From: Cosmopolites sordidus
Lineage: Eukaryota; Arthropoda; Insecta; Coleoptera; Curculionidae
DNA length: 64,000 nt
Reading direction: 5' to 3'
Assembly: GCA_031761425.1 (NCBI GenBank)
Contig: JARFXV010001171.1
Location: 186,001 to 250,000 of the forward strand
This document shows positions 58,433 to 64,000 of the stretch, in pieces. Positions within the stretch are counted from its first letter, which is position 1. Each line of letters opens with the position of its first letter. A model generated the notes under the pieces. That model was not told the origin of the DNA, searched no databases, and worked only from the letters and a program-made list of their open reading frames with translations. Made by a program: the position numbers and the translations under genes.

Positions 58433-58599
58433 AAATAAAGATTTTTGTCAAAAAAATAAATATTTAAGTTTTTAAGTCATGTGTCACTTCGTATTTTAAA
58501 ACGCTGTTAAACGGAACGATCAGAAAAATCATAATAATAGGTCACAATTTATAAATTCAGTGTAGCCATTGGTAGAAGTACAATTGTTGGTGAAGGTGA

Positions 58600-58960
58600 A
58601 AGAAAGTTTAATGAAACTTAAAAGTAGTAAAGTTCCAAGGATATATATCATACTTTTCGAACTACTGCAGCTCGGAGGCAAAAAATTATCTCAAGCCATT
58701 CATCAATAAAAAGCTAACATCCGGAATAATGAGCAGATGTCTGCAGAGTGGTAGTAGGTAGTAATATGTCAGATTTATAAGAAAGGGGATAAACTAAAAT
58801 GTGAGAACTATAGTGACAGATCATTGTTTGCCACAACTTATAAAGTTTTAACAAATATAGTAAAGCAGATGATAATACCATTCGAACAAAGAATGGGCGA
58901 ATATTAGGTCGAGTTTAGAAGGGAATGCTACTACATCTACACTAGACAGATCTCAGGCAT
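58600..58960 (+). pseudogene. LINE reverse transcriptase fragment
   Basis: LMKLKSSKVPR, GGKKLSQAIHQ and SAEWGSSNMSDLYKKGDKLK then CENYSDRSLFATTYKVLTNI and EQRMGEY follow the order of RT motifs 0-2 of an insect endonuclease-RT LINE. It is broken by several frameshifts and lacks the catalytic half. Confidence 0.6.
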
Positions 58961-59700
58961 CTATACCGTTAGATGTTAAAATAAAAGAACATAAAAACCT
59001 TCTAAGAAAGGGCGATTTTAATAAATCTAGAATTTGTCAACACACATGGGAATCAGAACCTAAAATCAATTGAAATAATTCTAAAAGGGTATTAAAAGAA
59101 TCGGTAATAAAATACAGAAGATTAAAAGAAATCGCTATAATTATTTTACACAAAAATAACTGTATTGCTATGCCTTCGGTAGATTTAAATTCAATATGGT
59201 TCCCGATTCTAAAGAATACAATTAAAAACATCTAAGTATTTCAATACACTATCGGTACAATAAACAATCACACAGTAAACCTCTCCTATATGTTTTTTTT
59301 GGTAGTATGTCACTGTCATTTAAAACTATTATTGTCAATGTAAGTATCGTTGATATACACAAAAAATATATTTACTTCCTATCTTTGCATTATATACAGA
59401 AATTAATAAAATTTACTTTTTAGTTTCGTTTTAAAAACGGGGGGAGAAGACCTCCCGAAACGTTAACGTTAAAAGTTTGTATTTATTTTAGAAAATATTT
59501 ATATTTTTACAATTTTGTTTGTTAGGTGTATTTATTACAGAAAGGAATTACTGAGAAAATTGTCTCCGTTTGGTTTTTTGTTTTTTTACCTAGTGATTTT
59601 TTATTTACATAAGAACAGATATTTTTAAAATTTTTTGAGTTTTAGATCGTGGCGAAAAACCCAAAAAAAAAAGAAAAAAATATATGAACACGTCACAATC
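58960..59700 (+). pseudogene. Second PLE family, plus-strand copy of C-terminus and tail
   Basis: The frame gives IKEHKNLLRKGDFNKSRICQ, HTWESEPKIN, NSKRVLKESVIKYRRLKEIA, IIILHKNNCIAMPSVDLNSI and WFPILKNTI, the region after the GIY-YIG core. The tail repeats the minus-strand copy at 51335-51830: GGGGGGAGAAGACCTCCC, GAAACGTTAACGTTAAAAG (about 59440-59475) and GTGGCGAAAAACCC (59650). The GIY-YIG core itself is missing. Confidence 0.7.
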
Positions 59701-59905
59701 ATTCAGACATTACTTATAGTTATCGCGTCACTAAAATAACTATAACTCCTTAAATATTTTGAATTTTTAAATTTTCAATATTCTTAAAGGTTTAAACTTT
59801 AGAATATGCAAAAAAATCGTTTTATTTCAAAATTTAAAAATAAAATAACCTTTAATAGGAAATAGGAAAATTAATAAAAGGAAAACACAAATCAACATTT
59901 TAAGA
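59701..59905. other. Short unassigned AT-rich stretch
   Basis: No feature recognised. ATATATGAACACG-CACAATCATTCAGACATT at 59680-59710 also occurs at about 52258-52292. Confidence 0.3.
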
Positions 59906-59909
59906 TTCT

Positions 59910-60500
59910 ATGTTCTTTCTACCACCTTTTATTAAATCAAAAATAACACCTTTCAAATCTTCTATATTTTTATTATATTGTCTTGATATAACATAAGCTG
60001 ATCTTGAAAGCATTCCCCCGATGTATTCAATGATATCAAGTCTGTAGAGACTGCAGGCCAGTCCAATTTTGAAATATTATTTTGCTCGTACTAATCCGTT
60101 ATAATTTTTGCTGAATGACTGATGCGAAAGATATATGAGTTCTTTTTTGTAGTCAACTCTCGTCCAAACTACGACCCTCCCATTTGCCGCCTCGTTAAAT
60201 TTTGTTCTTTCTTTTTCAGATGATGAAAATAAAAAAATAACCACCGAACCCATCTAAATTGATTTTTCTGTTAGAAAAAATGATTTCCTTACACCGTTCG
60301 GTCCATGACATGACTTTTGAGCGAAATTTATTCGGGTAATTTGTAGCGAATATTTAGTGCAGGTTTGCATTTCCGGTTTTTTTAACAGTATTTTTAAACT
60401 TTTTTAATAATCTTCGGACACTCTTAACTCTTGTTTGCACTTTAGCTTCTTTAGCAACTGCGCTTGCAGCCTTATAGGACGATGCGGTTCCAATGCAATG
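59910..60500 (-). pseudogene. Tc1-like transposase pseudogene
   Basis: The minus strand reads ASAVAKEAKVQTRVKSVRRL, LKKFKNTVKKTGNANLH (HTH and linker), NYPNKFRSKVMSWTERCKEI, IFSNRKINLDGFGGYFFIF (the first catalytic Asp of FSDEK is Asn here), GRVVVWTRVDYKKE, and a decayed C-terminus. Stops are frequent. Confidence 0.65.
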
Positions 60501-60961
60501 GTGATATTATTTATTGACTGTACAAATCCAATTAAGCAAATTGTTTAGGTCTAGTTGATCATTGAGGAGAGTATTTGATTCTTTAATCAGTTTATATCTA
60601 AACTTTCAAGGCGGTTTAATTTTTTGGCTTTATTTTGGACATGCCATAGTTTGAAATCACTATTGAATACACTATTGTGTACTATTGACAAATATCACTA
60701 TTGACATTATTACAAATATAATACAAATATCACTATTGACATTATATTTATATAAGAAGTTCAATTTTCTAAAATCGTTTTTTTTAATTTAAGGATAATG
60801 TATTTTTCCTTCTTCTTAGGATATATTTTAGAGACAGTATTTTTATGTACTTTTCTTTCTAAAATGTTACCTATTACTCTCTCCGAATACTCATTATTTG
60901 CAAAAAATTGATTTTATGGTATTTAATTCGTTACTAACACCTGAATCTGATAAACGGATGT

Positions 60962-60962
<1 letters not shown>
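60501..60962. other. Unassigned AT-rich spacer
   Basis: Near 60680-60740 the words AATATCACTATTGACATTAT are repeated in tandem. No coding signal. Confidence 0.35.

Positions 60963-60963
<1 letters not shown>

Positions 60964-61030
<67 letters not shown>
60964..61030. repeat. (TA)n microsatellite
   Basis: About 67 bp of TA, 60 bp upstream of an RTE-BovB-like remnant. Confidence 0.95.
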
Positions 61031-61034
<4 letters not shown>

Positions 61035-61089
61035 TATGATAAGCTATTAACACAAGCTGACAAATAAAAGGACACACCTTTTAAAAATA

Positions 61090-62390
61090 AGGTTCTGGTG
61101 GATGAAGTGGTAAATGCTACAGAATCGATGAAAAATGGTAACGCTCCCACAAAGGACAGTGTAACGCTTGAAATGCTAAAAGCTGGCGGTCAAACTTTAC
61201 GTATAATACTCGCAAAATTGAACTCAAAATGCCTAAAAAAAAATCAATTTATAAAAAAAAAACCTCAGTGATTTTTTTACATAAGAAAGGAGCACAGGAA
61301 AATTTAAAAAGTTATCTTCCAAGAAGTTTCCTATCAGTAATGTATAAAGTTTTCCCTAAGATAATAGCTAAAATAATTTTAAGAACACTGAGTAGAAGAA
61401 TCAATCCAACCTAGATAACCAAATTCAAACAAGATTCAGAAGTGGATTTGTACAGATCATATCCAGATTGTCCAATAGACCATATGAAGGCACAATGAAT
61501 ACACCATGCCACTTGTGCATGTGAATGTGCTTGTCCTTTATTGACTATGAAAATACATTTAATAGAGTTTCAAAGCAAGCTACAATGAATGCATTGCTTA
61601 TCCAAGGGATAGACATAATGTGTACCTATTGGGATACATGTATGATGAAGCTACAGTGACAGTTCACATGATCACAATGTTCTCAAAATTAAAATCAATA
61701 TGGAACGGGGTGTACGGCTGGGTGATATCGTATGTTTTTCTCTGCCAGCCTTGAAGATAAATCCCGTAATCTGGATTGGGAACAGGATAACATAAAATCA
61801 ATGTTGCATAGTTAAACCATCTGAGGTTCACATATGATATGGTTCTCGTTTCACAAGACTCAGATAAGCTACAAAAACTCATATAAGAGCTGCAAAAGGA
61901 TAGGAGAACTATTTGGCTTAAGAATAAATCTGAAAAAAGAGTCAGGTTTGGTGGAGGATTTCAGTGGAGGATGATAGCGCATTAGAGATGGAACGGCGTG
62001 TTAAATATTGTTAGCATGCTCAACATAGTGTTTAAAAGCAAACTACCAGTTTTCCTGAGGAGAAATTGCGCTCTGCCCATTATGACATTGATACTCACAA
62101 TCACAATCAGTTCAACAAATTTGGGTAGGACAGAGGGAAAGTGAAAAGTGTTTGCAGCGAAAAATGCATGACATTATAAGGGGGACAGACAGACCTGTAC
62201 ATGGATCAAAGAACAAACAAAATTCTGTGACATTATTGCAAGAGTAAATAAATTGAAATGGAGGTCATATAGCGAGGCATCCTGCGGCGAATATGAGTTG
62301 ATCATAAACGTCCACGCGACAGCACGCTGGACCGACATGATCAAGTATATTGGACCCGAACGCCAGAGGAGAGCTTAGGACTATGCAAGT
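61090..62390 (+). pseudogene. RTE-BovB-like reverse transcriptase, second copy
   Basis: Plus-strand frames read EVVNATESMKNGNAPTKDSV, TLEMLKAGGQTLRIILAKLN, YKVFPKIIAKIILRTLSRRI, RFRSGFVQI, LSFIDYENTFNRVSKQ, MERGVRLGDIVCFSLPALKI and, at the C-terminus, NKQNSVTLLQE and GHIARHPAANM around 62210-62290. The order and motifs match the minus copy at 8340-9940. The catalytic FADD box is not recognisable. Highly mutated and 5' truncated. Confidence 0.75.
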
Positions 62391-63125
62391 TCTTTCCAGT
62401 TGGAAATATTTGAGAGATTTGTCGACTCTAAAAACAAACTGTTACGTTTTGTGTGGTGGTACTTGAAAATTGTGGTGGTGGGACACTTACATGTGTTATT
62501 ACATGATGCGTCTATTAATTCAAAGTTAGTGCTTGCTGGTAGGACGTGGATTTTATCAGTCAAAGTAACGTTGATTTCTGTTTATTGCTTAAACAGTAGT
62601 GATTACTTAAAATTAGGCGCCATATTATTTAGTTCTTAATCCAAATGTATTAGAACTTCTTTATCGCTTACTTCCTTTAATACGAAAATAAAGATAACAT
62701 TATTATTAATTAGGAAAATGTCTGAGAGCATGCTTTATTCGTATGTGATATATCTAGTATATCTTTTTATCTCATTGTTATCTGCTAAATTTAAACATAA
62801 CTACATATATGATACGATTAATGAAATTATTTACGTCAAAAAACTAATATATTTTTGTGTTTCTATTAAAAACCTTCTGCAATTTCTCATTTTTAATATA
62901 CATTTTTCATTATAATATAAATTATTATATTAAATATTGACTTAAATGATGCAGGATGTACGGGATAGTTAAAGAAATTGAGGGTGAAGTATGGGAAGAA
63001 CTACTGATAGAAAATTAATATCTAAATGTTTACAAAGTAACACAAGCTAGGAAAAATTGAAAAAGAGAGTCATTGGGTCCTATCTGTATATACGGGTAAG
63101 AATGAGAGTAGACGCTTTGATGTGG
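62391..63125. other. Unassigned AT-rich spacer
   Basis: Short frames at 62400-62639 and 62718-62915 have no family resemblance; the second is Ile/Tyr/Phe-rich from base composition. Confidence 0.3.
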
Positions 63126-63129
63126 TGTC

Positions 63130-63515
63130 ATTGCTCTCCAGATTCAAGAAAAACAACTTTCTGCATTATGAGTTGCTCCAATCTGATTACACGGTCACTG
63201 TTATAAGCCGCAGTTGAGTCCTGTTTGTGACTTTCAAGTGAAAAAAATGTCTTATATTGAGAAGAGAAGAAACAAAGTCATTTTGTTTCAGGACAACGCC
63301 ACATTCACCAACAAGCACTCTGAAAAGGATCAGCGTCTTCGGCTAAAATATTTGTTGAAGAAATCGGAAAAAGCCTCAATGCCTTTGTCACATCGAAATT
63401 ACAATTTTTTTTCGATGTGGGATTTGACAGTTGACGAAACTGTGGGACTTGAAAGGTGTGGGACTTGAAAGGTGGCGAAAATGAAGAAGATTACTTCGAA
63501 GAATAGGTTTGTATT
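63130..63515 (+). pseudogene. Mariner transposase C-terminal fragment
   Basis: EKRRNKVILFQDNATFTNKH carries the second catalytic Asp (QDNA). In another frame, AFVTSKLQFFFDVGFDS and KGGENEEDYFEE match the last residues of mariner (GGDYFE end). The third Asp region is deleted. The left part (SCSNLITRSLL and LSPVCDFQVKK) resembles the segment that precedes KRPE in related proteins. Confidence 0.6.
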
Positions 63516-64000
63516 TTTTTCAGATATTAAGGTGAAACATAGTCGAACATGCCGAGAATTAAGTTGAGGAGCTAATGCATGAAAAAAACTTCGAATATAA
63601 AAACAAAATTAACTAAAATATAGATGTATCAATAACACTTGCAGGCATGTGTTTTCAATTTGGTACTCTCGTGCAAGTTGATGCTCTAATAAAAAGTACA
63701 AACACAGTGATTACTATACAAATTTCTCTATAACTGTATCAATGATCTAAATAAAATATACTTGAATAAACATTTTTGGAGTGGCAATGTTTAATAAAAC
63801 AAGGATGATTTTTAAAAATTTAATTTATATAGATTTTCATTTGAAAGAAATAACCAAATTTCAAATAATTTAAATTTCTTGATGCTTGATGAAAAAATCA
63901 TTAAAGCAGACTAATCGTTAGACAAATCAACGATTATTAGTCTTTTGATGAAAAAATTATTAAAACAGACCAATTGTTACGTGGTGGTTGTAGGTCCACA
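63516..64000. other. Unassigned AT-rich end of window
   Basis: No feature was recognised. ATGAAAAAATCATTAAAGCAGAC at 63889 and ATGAAAAAATTATTAAAACAGAC at 63949 are near-identical words 60 bp apart, so a short tandem repeat may begin here. Confidence 0.35.

Overview
This window looks like intergenic DNA from an AT-rich arthropod genome, most likely an insect. No recognisable single-copy host enzyme gene was found. The basis for the assignment is the mix of repeats: mariner/Tc1/rosa-like and pogo/Tigger DNA transposons, Jockey, RTE-BovB-like, RTE-like and CR1-like non-LTR retrotransposons, Penelope-like elements (PLEs) with GIY-YIG ends, tRNA-derived SINEs, and at least thirteen long (TA)n tracts. 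Nearly all transposon genes are frame-shifted, truncated or nested. The main exceptions are one Jockey ORF2 at 12787-10154 (minus), which is fully open, and the 5' two thirds of a CR1-like element (40715-37791, minus).

Layout. 258-6626: a decayed rosa-like element, a 2.4-kb foldback element with an 8-bp target duplication and a second rosa-like element nested inside it, a mariner scrap, and a mariner with terminal repeats. 6855-9940: an RTE-BovB copy (minus) whose 3' end is tandemly duplicated. 9936-13202: a palindromic repeat split by a Jockey insertion with a 12-bp target duplication. 13203-14019: AT-rich DNA with a 42-codon ORF. 14147-18959: two fragments of one RTE-like family in opposite orientations, bounded by (TA)n. 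19160-23160: PLE, mariner and pogo remnants. 23637-28760: a near-complete RTE-like copy followed by two mariners. 28985-32830: a PLE, its fragments, and a DDE transposon piece. 32841-37790: microsatellites, transposase scraps, two SINE copies and a 3-unit imperfect tandem repeat. 37791-41330: the CR1-like element and a rosa-like N-terminus. 41500-47275: tandem duplication of a 2.5-kb unit. 47290-64000: further rosa, Tigger, Tc1, PLE, mariner and LINE remnants with unassigned AT-rich spacers.

The most interesting non-transposon signal is the tandem array at 41500-47275. Two copies keep an open frame for an acidic, serine-rich small protein with a conserved C-terminus (DVPE-C-W ... VFNKIEIKDP), and a third copy retains only the 5' end. 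A 42-codon ORF at 13891-14019 ends in a clearly related sequence. I do not recognise this family. Second in interest is a set of PLE tails containing hammerhead-ribozyme-like cores, best preserved at 49986-49944 (minus). Third is the repeated flanking of one RTE-like LINE family by (TA)n, which suggests insertion into, or seeding of, these microsatellites.
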